The position numbers and the translations under genes were made by a program. This document shows positions 7,420 to 20,817 of a DNA stretch of 46,628 bases, one piece after another (position 1 is the first letter of the stretch; the number at the start of each line of letters is the position of its first letter). The notes below the pieces were generated by a model. It searched no databases, had not been told where the DNA came from, and saw only the letters and a list, made by a program, of their open reading frames with translations. Origin of the DNA: Dyella_A sp049445995 (GTDB lineage Bacteria; Pseudomonadota; Gammaproteobacteria; Xanthomonadales; Rhodanobacteraceae); the NCBI RefSeq assembly GCF_049445995.1, contig NZ_JBMSDZ010000022.1, positions 1 through 46,628 of the forward strand. Direction: 5' to 3'.

Positions 7420-7917
7420 TTATCGCATGTCCTTCCGCTTGCCGGCCCACAGGCCGAACACGATCAACATCACCGCGCCCACGCTGATGCCGCAGTCGGC
7501 CACGTTGAATACCGGGTAGCTCCACTGGCGCCAGTAGACCTGGATGAAGTCGGTGACGGCCGCCGTGTGCAGGCGGTCGATCAGGTTGCCGATGGCACCG
7601 CCGATGATCAGCGCCAGCGGCGCCGCGGTGCGCCAGTCGCGCCGCGCGGTGCGCGCCAGCCACACCACCAGCACCGCGCTGATCAGCACGGCCAGCACCA
7701 CGAAGAACCAGCGCTGCCAGCCCGCACCCTGCGCAAGAAAGCTGAACGCCGCGCCGGGGTTGAACGCCAGCGTCCAGTTGAGCAGGCCGGGGATCACCGG
7801 ATGCGGCTTGCCCGCGGGCTGCAGCGTCGCCAGCGCCCACCATTTGCTCAACTGGTCGAGCGTGATGACGGCGGCGGAAAGCAACAGCCAAGGAAGCGCG
7901 TTGGGTTTGGTGGTCAT
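7420..7917 (-). CDS. lspA: Lipoprotein signal peptidase (signal peptidase II)
   Basis: 165 residues, the normal size. An inner-membrane aspartyl protease that cuts prolipoproteins before the lipidated cysteine. Four membrane segments are visible (about 10-30, 66-88, 98-115, 140-158). Catalytic aspartates are Asp123 (VTDFIQ) and Asp141 (FNVADCGIS); the conserved DQLSK (21-25), FNPGAAFSF (52-60) and GAIGNLIDR (108-115) blocks are present. It lies directly downstream of ileS, the usual order in proteobacteria. A client lipoprotein (BamC) is encoded in this window at 40733. Confidence 0.97.
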   Translation of the reverse strand: MTTKPNALPWLLLSAAVITLDQLSKWWALATLQPAGKPHPVIPGLLNWTLAFNPGAAFSFLAQGAGWQRWFFVVLAVLISAVLVVWLARTARRDWRTAAPLALIIGGAIGNLIDRLHTAAVTDFIQVYWRQWSYPVFNVADCGISVGAVMLIVFGLWAGKRKDMR

Positions 7918-7960
7918 GGGGGTGCAGCTTCCGATTCGATGGTGCTGATTCCTGGTGGGC

Positions 7961-8035
7961 AGGAGCGCACCCTGTGCGCTAACGCCTTTGATTTCAATTG
8001 ACCCAAAGGCGTTCGCGCACAGGGTGCGCTCCTAC
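7961..8035. repeat. GTAGGAGCGC palindrome, copy 2
   Basis: Same family as 7332-7408, between ileS and lspA. The arms differ by one mismatch (CTAACG against CGTTCG) and the left arm lacks the first two bases. The loop (GATTTCAATTGACCC) closely resembles that of copy 1. Confidence 0.9.
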
Positions 8036-8044
8036 ACGGGCTGG

Positions 8045-11008
<2,964 letters not shown>

Positions 11009-11168
11009 GGCCTGGTTGCCGTCGGGTGGGTTCGCCGGGACGACCCGGACGAACGTGATGCATGGCTGACCGCGCGCGTGCGGCCAGCGCACGCCACGGG
11101 CAAACCTCAAATGCTAATGCTGGCCGGGCTTGACGCAAGCACGGCGGGTGCGGGGCGGCACGCGGTCC

Positions 11169-12122
11169 TCATGCGCCCACCAGCACGGGATTCATGCCCA
11201 GCATGGCACGCGCCGCCGCGGCGTCGCGATCCATCTGGGCGGTGAGCGCGTCCAGATTGTCGAACTTCCGCTCGTCGCGCAGCTTGCCGACGAACTCCAC
11301 CGCCATGCGCCGGCCGTAGAGATCGCCCTCGAAGTCGAACAGGTGCACTTCCAGCAGCGGTTCGGCCACCTCGTTCACGGTGGGCCGCACGCCGAGACTG
11401 GCCACGCCCGGCCAGGCGCACCCGCCATCGCCCAGGCCGACGCGCACCGCGAAGATGCCGTGGATCGGGCTGACCCGCTCGCGCAGGCGGATGTTGGCGG
11501 TGGGATAGCCCAGGGTGCGGCCCAGCTGGTTGCCGTACTCCACCTTGCCCTCGATCACGAACGGTCGACCGAGCAGCGGCGCGGCGGCGGCGAAATCGCC
11601 GGCGGCCAGCAGCTCGCGCACGCGGGTGGCCGACACGCGCTCGTCGTGCAGGGTCACCGGCGCCATGGTGCGCGCGACAAACCCGAACGCGTCGCCTAGG
11701 CGCTCCAGCATCGCCACGTCGCCCGCGCGGCGGTGGCCGAAGCGGAAATCACCACCCACCCAGACCTCGCGGGCGGCCAGTCGCTCCACCAGCACGCTGC
11801 GCACGAAATCCTCGGCGGGCATCGCCGCCAGTGCCGCGTTGAAGCGCAGCAGCAAGGCATGCGTCATGCCGGCCGCATCGAAGCCACGCAGCTTCTCGCG
11901 CATGCTGGACAGGCGCGGCAGCGGCTCGCGTGAAAAATAGGCGCGCGGCAACGGCTCGAAACTCACCACCACCGGTTCGACGTCCAGCGCAAGCGCACGC
12001 TCGTGCACCTGCGCCAGCAGGGCCTGATGGCCGCGATGGAGACCGTCGAACGCGCCGATCGCCACCACGCTGCCGCGCGGCGTCAGGCAAGCACCGGCGA
12101 CATCCCTGGAAAGCTTGATCAT
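11169..12122 (-). CDS. ribF: Bifunctional riboflavin kinase/FAD synthetase
   Basis: 317 residues from the ATG at 12122, matching the family length. It phosphorylates riboflavin to FMN and adenylates FMN to FAD. The N-terminal nucleotidyltransferase domain has GAFDGLHRGHQALL (about 23-36, HxGH type) and VGGDFRFGHRRAGD. The C-terminal flavokinase domain has GKVEYGNQLGRTLGYPTANI and the late LFDFEGDLYGRRM segment. It lies 37 bases after murJ and 160 bases before ileS on the same strand, the standard order. No FMN riboswitch is seen. Confidence 0.96.
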   Translation of the reverse strand: MIKLSRDVAGACLTPRGSVVAIGAFDGLHRGHQALLAQVHERALALDVEPVVVSFEPLPRAYFSREPLPRLSSMREKLRGFDAAGMTHALLLRFNAALAAMPAEDFVRSVLVERLAAREVWVGGDFRFGHRRAGDVAMLERLGDAFGFVARTMAPVTLHDERVSATRVRELLAAGDFAAAAPLLGRPFVIEGKVEYGNQLGRTLGYPTANIRLRERVSPIHGIFAVRVGLGDGGCAWPGVASLGVRPTVNEVAEPLLEVHLFDFEGDLYGRRMAVEFVGKLRDERKFDNLDALTAQMDRDAAAARAMLGMNPVLVGA

Positions 12123-12159
12123 CGCGCCAGTATAGCGGCCGGCCGCACGCACCTGGCGC

Positions 12160-13767
12160 TCAGGCACCGCGCAGGTCCCGCACCCGGAGCCCCAGCGCGA
12201 ACAGGACGCCAACGTAGGTGCCGGCGCCCGCGATCACCAGCACGGCGAGATGCCACAGCCGCGCCAGCACCGCGACATCGGTCCAGTCCGGCCACAGCCA
12301 GCGACCAGCGAGCAGCACGGCGACCATCGCCGCACACGCCACGCCCAACCGCAACCAGTGCCGCGACCATCCGGGCAAGCGCTGATACACCCCGGCCCGA
12401 CGCAGCCAGTGCCACAGCAGCACGAAGTTCACGTAGCTCGACAGCGAACTGGCGATCGCCAGCCCCACATGCAGACCCGGCACCTGGGCGATGCCATCGA
12501 TCCAGCTGCCCTGCTTCTGCGCCGGGGTCGCCCACAGCTCGAACAGCAGCGCGATGAACACGCCGTTGAACAGCATGTTGGCCACCAGCGCCGCCACCCC
12601 GGCGCGCACCGGGGTGCGGGTGTCCTGCCGCGCATAGAACGCAGGCAGCAGCACCTTGACCAGCGCATAGGCCGGCAAGCCGGCGCTCAGCGCCAGCACC
12701 GACAGCGAAGCCATCCGCGCATCGAACGCCGAGAAGTTGCCGTTCTGGAAGAACGTGGCCACCAGCGGCTCGGCCAGCACCAGCAGCGCCAGCATCGCCG
12801 GCAGCGCGATCAGCAAGGTGATGCGCAATCCCCAGTCCAGCGCCCGGGAAAAACCCACCCGGTCCGTGCCGACATGGTGGCGCGACAGCGCCGGCAGGAT
12901 CACCGTGCCCAGCGCCACGCCGAACACGCCCAGCGGCAGCTCGAGGAAACGGGTGGACTGCCACAACCAGGTCTGCGAACCGGTCACCAGGTAGGAGATC
13001 ACCACGGTGTCGAGCAGCAGGTTGAGCTGGGCCACGGAGGAGCCGAACAGCGTCGGCACCATCAGCGTCATGATCCGGCGCACCTGCGGGTGGCTCCAGC
13101 CCCAGCGCGGCCGCTGCAGCAGCCCCAGTCGACGCACCGCAGGCAGGAGGAACAGCCACTGCAGCACGCCGGCGGCCAGCACCGCCCAGCCCATCGCCGT
13201 GATCGGCACCTGCAACCGCGGCGCCAGCCACAGTGCTCCCACGATCATGCAGATATTGAGGATCACCGGCGCCAGCGCCGGCAGCGCGAACCGGTGGAAG
13301 CTGTTCAGTACGCCGGCCGCGAGCGCGTTCAGCGACACAAAGAAGATGAAGGGGAACGTCAGCCGCACCAGGTCGGCGGTGAGGTCGAACTTGTGCGGGT
13401 CGTCCAGCGCCCCCGGCGCAAACATCGAGGCCACCTGCGGCGCGAAGATCATGCCCAGCGCGGTGACCAGCAGCAGCACGCCGCCGAGCGTCCCCGATAC
13501 GCGCGCCAGCAGCTCCTTCAGCTCGTCGCGCGAGCCGGTCTGCTTGACCTCGGTGAACACCGGCACGAAGGCGGTGGAGAACGACCCTTCCGCAAACAGG
13601 CGCCGCATGAAGTTGGGAATGCGGAAGGCGATGACGAACGCATCGGTCGCCGCATTGGCGCCAAACACGTGACTCATCGAAATGTCGCGGATCAGGCCGA
13701 GGACCCGCGAAATCATCGTCATGCTGCTGAACGACAGCAGCCCGCGCAGCATGCTGGGGGACTTCAT
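12160..13767 (-). CDS. murJ: Lipid II flippase
   Basis: 535 residues from the ATG at 13767 (MKSPSMLRGLLSFSSMTMIS); no alternative upstream start has family character. A polytopic MOP-superfamily membrane protein with about 14 hydrophobic segments that translocates lipid-linked peptidoglycan precursor across the inner membrane. Conserved features visible: SRVLGLIRD near the N terminus, the NFMRRLFAEGSFSTAFVP block and FYARQDTRTPVR. First gene of the minus-strand group, divergent from rpsT across about 260 bases. Confidence 0.95.
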   Translation of the reverse strand: MKSPSMLRGLLSFSSMTMISRVLGLIRDISMSHVFGANAATDAFVIAFRIPNFMRRLFAEGSFSTAFVPVFTEVKQTGSRDELKELLARVSGTLGGVLLLVTALGMIFAPQVASMFAPGALDDPHKFDLTADLVRLTFPFIFFVSLNALAAGVLNSFHRFALPALAPVILNICMIVGALWLAPRLQVPITAMGWAVLAAGVLQWLFLLPAVRRLGLLQRPRWGWSHPQVRRIMTLMVPTLFGSSVAQLNLLLDTVVISYLVTGSQTWLWQSTRFLELPLGVFGVALGTVILPALSRHHVGTDRVGFSRALDWGLRITLLIALPAMLALLVLAEPLVATFFQNGNFSAFDARMASLSVLALSAGLPAYALVKVLLPAFYARQDTRTPVRAGVAALVANMLFNGVFIALLFELWATPAQKQGSWIDGIAQVPGLHVGLAIASSLSSYVNFVLLWHWLRRAGVYQRLPGWSRHWLRLGVACAAMVAVLLAGRWLWPDWTDVAVLARLWHLAVLVIAGAGTYVGVLFALGLRVRDLRGA

Positions 13768-13955
13768 GCGGGTGACGCTACCTCTGTGAAGGGAACCTGG
13801 CTGCGCCGTCTCGGCCGGCACGCCATGCAGGCCGCGTAGTGTGACAGCCGGCGCGGCCGAGTTGACAGCCCGCTTGTGGCACAATGCGGGCACGTCGCCC
13901 TGCCGCAGGCTCTGCAAAAGCCCTGCAGGCAACCGCCCCCGCAAAGGCCAAGCGG

Positions 13956-13984
13956 TTGACGCCATAGCGCATTGCCCGCATAAT
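13956..13984 (+). promoter_or_regulatory. Promoter of rpsT
   Basis: TTGACG (13956-13961), 17-base spacer, CATAAT (13979-13984): close to consensus in sequence and spacing. Transcription should start near 13991, giving a leader of about 35 bases. Confidence 0.75.
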
Positions 13985-14025
13985 TGCGCGTCTTTTTCCA
14001 ACCCGAGCATTTCCGGAGTTTTACC

Positions 14026-14289
14026 TTGGCCAACATCAAGTCCGCGAAGAAGCGCGCGCGCCAGTCCGAGCAGCGCCGCCTGCGCAATGTCAGCGCCCGC
14101 TCCATGGTCCGCACCGCGCTCAAGAAGGTCGTCAAGGCCATCGAGGCCAAGGACAAGGCTGCCGCCGTCGAGGCGTTCACCGCCGCCCAGCCGGTCATGG
14201 ACCGCTACGCCGCACGCGGCCTGATCCACAAGAACAAGGCTGCCCGCCACAAGAGCCGCCTCAACGCGAAGATCCGCGAGCTGGCGTAA
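14026..14289 (+). CDS. rpsT: 30S ribosomal protein S20
   Basis: 87 residues from a TTG start (14026), giving MANIKSAKKRARQSEQRRLR. This is the expected N terminus and exact family length; an in-frame ATG upstream at 13984 would overlap the -10 element and add a non-homologous extension. CGGAG lies eight bases before the TTG. S20 is a Lys/Arg/Ala-rich three-helix protein that binds 16S rRNA early in 30S assembly. A non-AUG start is known for E. coli rpsT, where it takes part in autogenous control, and the same start type is kept here. Own promoter and terminator; single-gene unit. Confidence 0.97.
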   Translation: MANIKSAKKRARQSEQRRLRNVSARSMVRTALKKVVKAIEAKDKAAAVEAFTAAQPVMDRYAARGLIHKNKAARHKSRLNAKIRELA

Positions 14290-14322
14290 ATCGCCCTGCA
14301 GCCATCCGGTTGGAAACAGAAA

Positions 14323-14348
14323 ACCGGCGCCAGGGCGCCGGTTTTTTT
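14323..14348 (+). terminator. Intrinsic terminator of rpsT
   Basis: ACCGGCGCC and GGCGCCGGT form a GC-rich stem with a short loop at 14323-14342, followed by seven T. It lies 33 bases after the rpsT stop. Confidence 0.88.
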
Positions 14349-14388
14349 ATGCCTGTGCCGAATGGACTGCAGTGCCCAGGGGCGCCGC

Positions 14389-14568
14389 AGAGGCTGAGAA
14401 AAATTCGACCGCCGTAGCGAGAGCGCCGCCAAGCGTTCGTGACAAGGTGCGTTGGGCGCAAATCCGGGGAGTTTGGTGAACCAAATGACCCGGATTTGCG
14501 CCCAGCGCGCCGCCGGCACGGGCGTTTGGCGACGGTCGCAGTAGGCGGGCGATTTTTTCTCAGCCTCT
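14389..14568. repeat. 180-bp self-complementary element, copy 1
   Basis: Starts AGAGGCTGAGAAAAA and ends in its exact complement TTTTTCTCAGCCTCT (15-bp terminal inverted repeat). Inside, a 20-bp stem (14449-14468 with 14483-14502, one G-T pair) encloses a second hairpin TTTGGT-GA-ACCAAA (14472-14485 region). Further arms (CGCCAA/TTGGCG, CGTG/CACG) pair between centre and ends. It contains no gene. It sits between the rpsT terminator and the 3' end of obgE. A second full-length copy, also 180 bp and about 94 percent identical by eye, is at 37056-37235. Confidence 0.9.
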
Positions 14569-14585
14569 CAGTCCGCATTGATTCG

Positions 14586-15659
14586 TCAGACGTCGCCGCG
14601 CAGGCGCACGTCGTTCGCGGGCATCTCGTCGGCAGATTCACGCCGCGCCGCGCGCTCCGCCTCGAAGAAGCGCTGCACCTGCCGGCAGACCGCCATGGTG
14701 TTGTCGCGCGCAATCGCCGACACCAAGAACCACGGCCGGGTCCAGCCCAGGCGGGCCACGATGTCCCCGGCCACCTGCTGGCGCTCGTCCTCGGGCAGCA
14801 CGTCCGCCTTGTTGAGCACCAGCCAGCGCGGGCGCTCCAGCAACTCCGGATCGAACTTCGCCAGCTCCTGCTCGATCGCGCGCACCTGCCCGACCGGGTC
14901 GGCGCCGTCGATCGGCGCGATGTCGACCAGATGCAGCAGCAGACTGGTGCGCGACACGTGACGCAGGAACTGGATGCCCAGTCCGGCGCCCTCGGCGGCC
15001 CCCTCGATCAGGCCGGGAATGTCCGCGATCACGAAGCTCTGGTCGGTGCCAAGACTGACCACGCCGAGATTGGGATGCAGCGTGGTGAACGGGTAGTCCG
15101 CCACCCGCGGCGTGGCCGCCGACACCGCCCGGATGAAGGTCGACTTGCCCGCGTTCGGAAAACCGAGCAAGCCCACGTCCGCCAGCAGCTTGAGCTCGAG
15201 CTTGAGCTCGCGCACATCACCGGGCGTACCCGGCGTGGACTTGCGCGGCGCCCGGTTCACCGAGCTCTTGAAATGGATGTTGCCCAGCCCGCCCTTGCCG
15301 CCCTGCGCCACCAGCAGGCGCTGGCCGTGCCGGGTGAGGTCGCCGATGATCTCGTCGGTGTCCACGTTGGTGACCACGGTGCCGATCGGCACGCGGACCA
15401 TGGTGTCCTCGCCGCCCTTGCCGTACATCTGGCTGCCCATGCCGTTCTGGCCGCGCTGCGCCTTGAAGCTGCGCTGGTGGCGGAAGTCGATCAGGGTATT
15501 GAGCCCCTCGTCGGCGACCAGCCACACCGAACCGCCGAAGCCGCCGTCGCCGCCGTCGGGACCGCCGAACGGGATGAACTTCTCGCGACGGAAGCTGATG
15601 CAGCCATTGCCGCCGTCGCCGGCCTGGACCTTGATGACTGCTTCATCGACGAATTTCAT
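14586..15659 (-). CDS. obgE: Obg-family GTPase
   Basis: 357 residues. The N-terminal Gly-rich Obg fold (1-158; GDGGNGCISFRREK, GGPDGGDGG, MYGKGGEDT) is followed by the G domain: G1 GFPNAGKST (about 166-174), switch/G3 DIPGLIEGA, G4 NKAD and G5 VSAIA. An essential GTPase that binds the 50S subunit and links ribosome maturation to growth. It is shorter than E. coli ObgE (390) because it lacks a long acidic C-terminal tail. Third gene after rplU and rpmA; the gap of 136 bases to rpmA contains a terminator-like hairpin, so obgE may be transcribed at a reduced level or from its own promoter. Confidence 0.97.
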   Translation of the reverse strand: MKFVDEAVIKVQAGDGGNGCISFRREKFIPFGGPDGGDGGFGGSVWLVADEGLNTLIDFRHQRSFKAQRGQNGMGSQMYGKGGEDTMVRVPIGTVVTNVDTDEIIGDLTRHGQRLLVAQGGKGGLGNIHFKSSVNRAPRKSTPGTPGDVRELKLELKLLADVGLLGFPNAGKSTFIRAVSAATPRVADYPFTTLHPNLGVVSLGTDQSFVIADIPGLIEGAAEGAGLGIQFLRHVSRTSLLLHLVDIAPIDGADPVGQVRAIEQELAKFDPELLERPRWLVLNKADVLPEDERQQVAGDIVARLGWTRPWFLVSAIARDNTMAVCRQVQRFFEAERAARRESADEMPANDVRLRGDV

Positions 15660-15742
15660 GGGGATACATCCGGGAGCTATGAGGCAAGGCGGAACAAGGT
15701 TAGCCCGATGGCGATTGCCACGGAGCTTTCCTCGCCCGCCTG

Positions 15743-15771
15743 AAAAACAAAGGCCCCGCCGGAGCGGGGCC
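15743..15771 (-). terminator. Intrinsic terminator/attenuator after rpmA
   Basis: Read on the minus strand: GGCCCCGC-TCCG-GCGGGGCC followed by TTTGTTTTT. It lies between rpmA and obgE, so it would end most rplU-rpmA transcripts and let only part of them continue into obgE. Confidence 0.85.
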
Positions 15772-15795
15772 CTTGCACAACGCGTCGTGACGGGC

Positions 15796-16053
15796 TCAGG
15801 CCGGGATCACGTCGACGAATCGGCGGTTCTTCTCGCCGCGGACCTTGAACTGCACGGTGCCGTCGACCAGCGCAAACAGCGTGTGGTCGCGACCCAGGCC
15901 GACGCCGGTGCCGGCGTGGAACTGGGTGCCGCGCTGCCGCACGATGATGTTGCCGGCCTCGATGGCCTGGCCGCCGTAGATCTTGACGCCGAGATACTTC
16001 GGGTTCGAATCGCGACCGTTGCGGCTGGAACCTACGCCTTTTTTATGTGCCAT
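15796..16053 (-). CDS. rpmA: 50S ribosomal protein L27
   Basis: 85 residues, exact family length. Starts MAHKKGVGSSRNGRDSNPKY, the conserved N terminus that reaches towards the peptidyl-transferase centre, and contains IIVRQRGTQFHAGTGVGLGR. No N-terminal extension requiring cleavage is present. It follows rplU after 19 bases. Confidence 0.98.
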   Translation of the reverse strand: MAHKKGVGSSRNGRDSNPKYLGVKIYGGQAIEAGNIIVRQRGTQFHAGTGVGLGRDHTLFALVDGTVQFKVRGEKNRRFVDVIPA

Positions 16054-16072
16054 GACTCAATGCTCCAGTTGC

Positions 16073-16387
16073 TCAGGCGTTGATGCCCGTGATTTCGACT
16101 TCGGTGAAATGCTGACGATGTCCCTGCTGCTTCTTGTGGTGCTTGCGGCGGCGGAACTTGATGATGCGGATCTTGTCGGCACGGCCGTGCTTGCGCACGG
16201 TGGCGCTGACGGTGGCACCCGATACGATGGGCGCACCCACGGTGATCGACTCGCCTTCGCCCACCAGCAGAACTTCGTCGAAGCTCACGGTGGCGCCTTC
16301 TTCGGCGTTCAGCAGCTCCACGCGCAGGACGTCGCCCTGCTGCACGCGGTACTGCTTGCCACCGGTCTTGATGACTGCATAACTCAT
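16073..16387 (-). CDS. rplU: 50S ribosomal protein L21
   Basis: 104 residues, normal length. Starts MSYAVIKTGGKQYRVQQGD and ends with the basic KIRIIKFRRRKHHKKQQGHR segment and a final EITGINA, all typical of L21, which binds 23S rRNA together with L20. First gene of the rplU-rpmA-(obgE) unit, with a promoter about 70 bases upstream. Confidence 0.98.
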   Translation of the reverse strand: MSYAVIKTGGKQYRVQQGDVLRVELLNAEEGATVSFDEVLLVGEGESITVGAPIVSGATVSATVRKHGRADKIRIIKFRRRKHHKKQQGHRQHFTEVEITGINA

Positions 16388-16455
16388 GGGATGGTCCCTT
16401 CTGTCGTTATTCTCTTGGGTTCCGCGGGGCGATGGTCTGCGCTGGCGGACTCGGG

Positions 16456-16485
16456 AGTATAGCGAGGCACGGAGAAGCTGGTCAA
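16456..16485 (-). promoter_or_regulatory. Promoter of rplU-rpmA
   Basis: On the minus strand TTGACC (16485-16480), an 18-base spacer and TATACT (16461-16456). Transcription should begin near 16449, leaving a leader of about 62 bases before the rplU ATG at 16387. Confidence 0.75.
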
Positions 16486-16520
16486 TCCTTGACCACCCCG
16501 CGGGAAGCCGGCCCAGCGCG

Positions 16521-17069
16521 CTATCGGGAGCCCGTGCCGGCCGGCTTGCCGAGCGCCGGCTGCGCCGGCGCGCTGGCCGGGCAGCGACCTTCGGCCGTGA
16601 TGGTGCCGGCCTTCTGCAGCTGCTCCATCATCGCCTGGCCGCGCTCACGGCCCCATTGCTGGCCCACCTGCATGCCCTCGGCCATGGTGGCAGGCATCTC
16701 GGCAACCACCTTGCGGCCCAGCGGGGAACGGTAGAACTTGAGCAGGCCGTCGATGTCCTCGGCGGTGAAGTGGCGCTGGTAGATCGGGATCATCTTCTCC
16801 GACAACTCCTGCATGCCCTTCTCGTCGAGAAAGTTGTTCCAGTAGCTGGCCGGCACGCAGGGCAGCTGCTGGCCCATCATGCCGGCCATCTGGGTGTTCA
16901 TCTGCTGGAACATGCGGTTGACGCCGAATATGTCCATCAGCTCGTGCACCTGCTGGGCGCTGGCCTGGGCGGCCCATGCGGGACTGCCGGCGAGGGCGAG
17001 CACGGCACTGCAGGCCAGCGTGCGCCAGGCGCGTTCGATCGATGTCGGCTTCATGGATGTCGGCTTCAT
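16521..17069 (-). CDS. Exported DUF2059 protein
   Basis: 182 residues from 17069 (or 177 from 17054). A signal peptide (to about AWAAQA) is followed by a helical DUF2059 domain: VHELMDIFGVNRMF, then MIPIYQRHFTAEDIDGLLKF, then YRSPLGRKVVAEMP, the characteristic order of that family, whose biochemical role is unknown. A C-terminal Pro/Ala tail with one cysteine follows. A perfect 15-base tandem duplication (17041-17055, 17056-17070) duplicates the start codon, so the protein begins MKPTSMKPTS and two in-frame ATGs with identical downstream context exist. It is divergent from uvrA. Confidence 0.8.
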   Translation of the reverse strand: MKPTSMKPTSIERAWRTLACSAVLALAGSPAWAAQASAQQVHELMDIFGVNRMFQQMNTQMAGMMGQQLPCVPASYWNNFLDEKGMQELSEKMIPIYQRHFTAEDIDGLLKFYRSPLGRKVVAEMPATMAEGMQVGQQWGRERGQAMMEQLQKAGTITAEGRCPASAPAQPALGKPAGTGSR

Positions 17070-17202
17070 GCGTTTGTGCTCCGATGCAGGGATGGCGAAG
17101 CCGGCATTTAGCCACAGCCGTCGCCGCCGGCAAAACGTCCCGGGCTTGGAGGCGGATGGGTGACGCACCCGTTATCGACGCCACGGTCCGATCACGGGGC
17201 AT

Positions 17203-17211
17203 TGGTATAGT
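17203..17211 (+). promoter_or_regulatory. Extended -10 promoter of uvrA
   Basis: TGG-TATAGT (17203-17211) fits an extended -10 element 27 bases before the uvrA ATG. No clear -35 is seen. I found no CTG-N10-CAG LexA-type box in the short upstream region. Confidence 0.5.
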
Positions 17212-17237
17212 GCCCGTTTCCCCCATATCACGGCGCG

Positions 17238-20173
<2,936 letters not shown>

Positions 20174-20177
<4 letters not shown>

Positions 20178-20695
20178 GCTCGCCGCAGGACACCCCGAAG
20201 CCGGCGCGCAAGCCGCGCGCGTCCAAGACCGCCGACGCAGCCCCGGCGGCCGACCTCGACAGCTCGCCGCAGGGCGAGCAAGTAAAGCCCAGGCCGCTGT
20301 TCGTGGCCCATCTGGACGTGCGCTGGCGCGATCTGGACGCCTTCAACCACGTCAACAATTCCACTTATCTCACCTACCTCGAAGAGGCGCGGCTGCAGTG
20401 GCTGCGCCACGTGCCCGGCCCATGGCTCGACGAATCGTCGATGCCGGTGCTGGCGGCCAGCCACCTCAACTACCGCCAGCCCATCGCCTGGCCGGGGCAT
20501 CTGGCCGTGGAGCTGTGCTGCGAGCGGCTGGGCAACAGCTCGATCACCCTGGCCCATCGCATCGTCGATGCCGGGGATGCCGACCGGCTCTACTGCGACG
20601 GGCAGGTGGTGCTGGTATGGATGAATCCCGCCACCGGCAAGCCGGTAGCGCTGCCGCAGGCGATCCGCGACTCGGCGGCCGCTGCCGCGGCCTGA
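20174..20695 (+). CDS. YbgC/FcbB-type acyl-CoA thioesterase (hot-dog fold)
   Basis: 173 residues from a GTG overlapping the uvrA stop (GTGA), with AGGAAGAAG upstream. The first roughly 40 residues are a Pro/Ala/Lys-rich disordered leader. The 4HBT hot-dog domain follows, with VRWRDLDAFNHVNNSTYLTY: the Asp in DLDAFNHVNN is the catalytic position of this class. Later blocks are ASHLNYRQPI and CDGQVVLVWMN. It should hydrolyse acyl-CoA esters; specificity is not readable. Coupling to uvrA is positional, with no known functional link. Confidence 0.85.
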
Positions 20696-20771
20696 ACGCA
20701 CGATGGTGGGCGATGGAGTGATGGTGGTGATGGAGTGGCGCGGCAGCGATGACCGATGCCCGCGCTTCATG

Positions 20772-20799
20772 GCGGTGTCGGTAAGATCGCCGACACCGC
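20772..20799. other. Hairpin upstream of DUF4139 gene
   Basis: GCGGTGTCGG (20772-20781) and CCGACACCGC (20790-20799) form a perfect 10-bp stem with an eight-base loop, without a T run. It lies 18 bases before the next start codon and just ahead of its AAGGAG ribosome-binding site. It could be a leader hairpin or a weak terminator of the thioesterase gene. Confidence 0.55.
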
Positions 20800-20817
20800 T
20801 TCGACAAGGAGTTTGCC

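Noticed and set aside
11009..11168. Possible T-box or other tRNA-sensing leader before ileS, suggested by the hairpin at 11030-11054.
   Set aside because: No T-box sequence or terminator/antiterminator pair is seen, and T-boxes are not expected in this group.
12123..12159. Possible FMN riboswitch ahead of ribF.
   Set aside because: The gap is only 37 bases and follows murJ directly; there is no room for the RFN element.
12250..13839. A roughly 530-codon plus-strand frame opposite murJ, very rich in Gln, His and Arg.
   Set aside because: Composition is that of the reverse complement of a membrane-protein gene; no start signal and no family similarity.
13862..13885. TTGACA followed by CACAAT as an rpsT promoter.
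   Set aside because: The spacer would be only 12 bases; the TTGACG-N17-CATAAT pair at 13956-13984 is far better placed.
17161..17237. LexA/SOS box before uvrA.
   Set aside because: No CTG-N10-CAG or obvious inverted repeat is present in the short upstream region.
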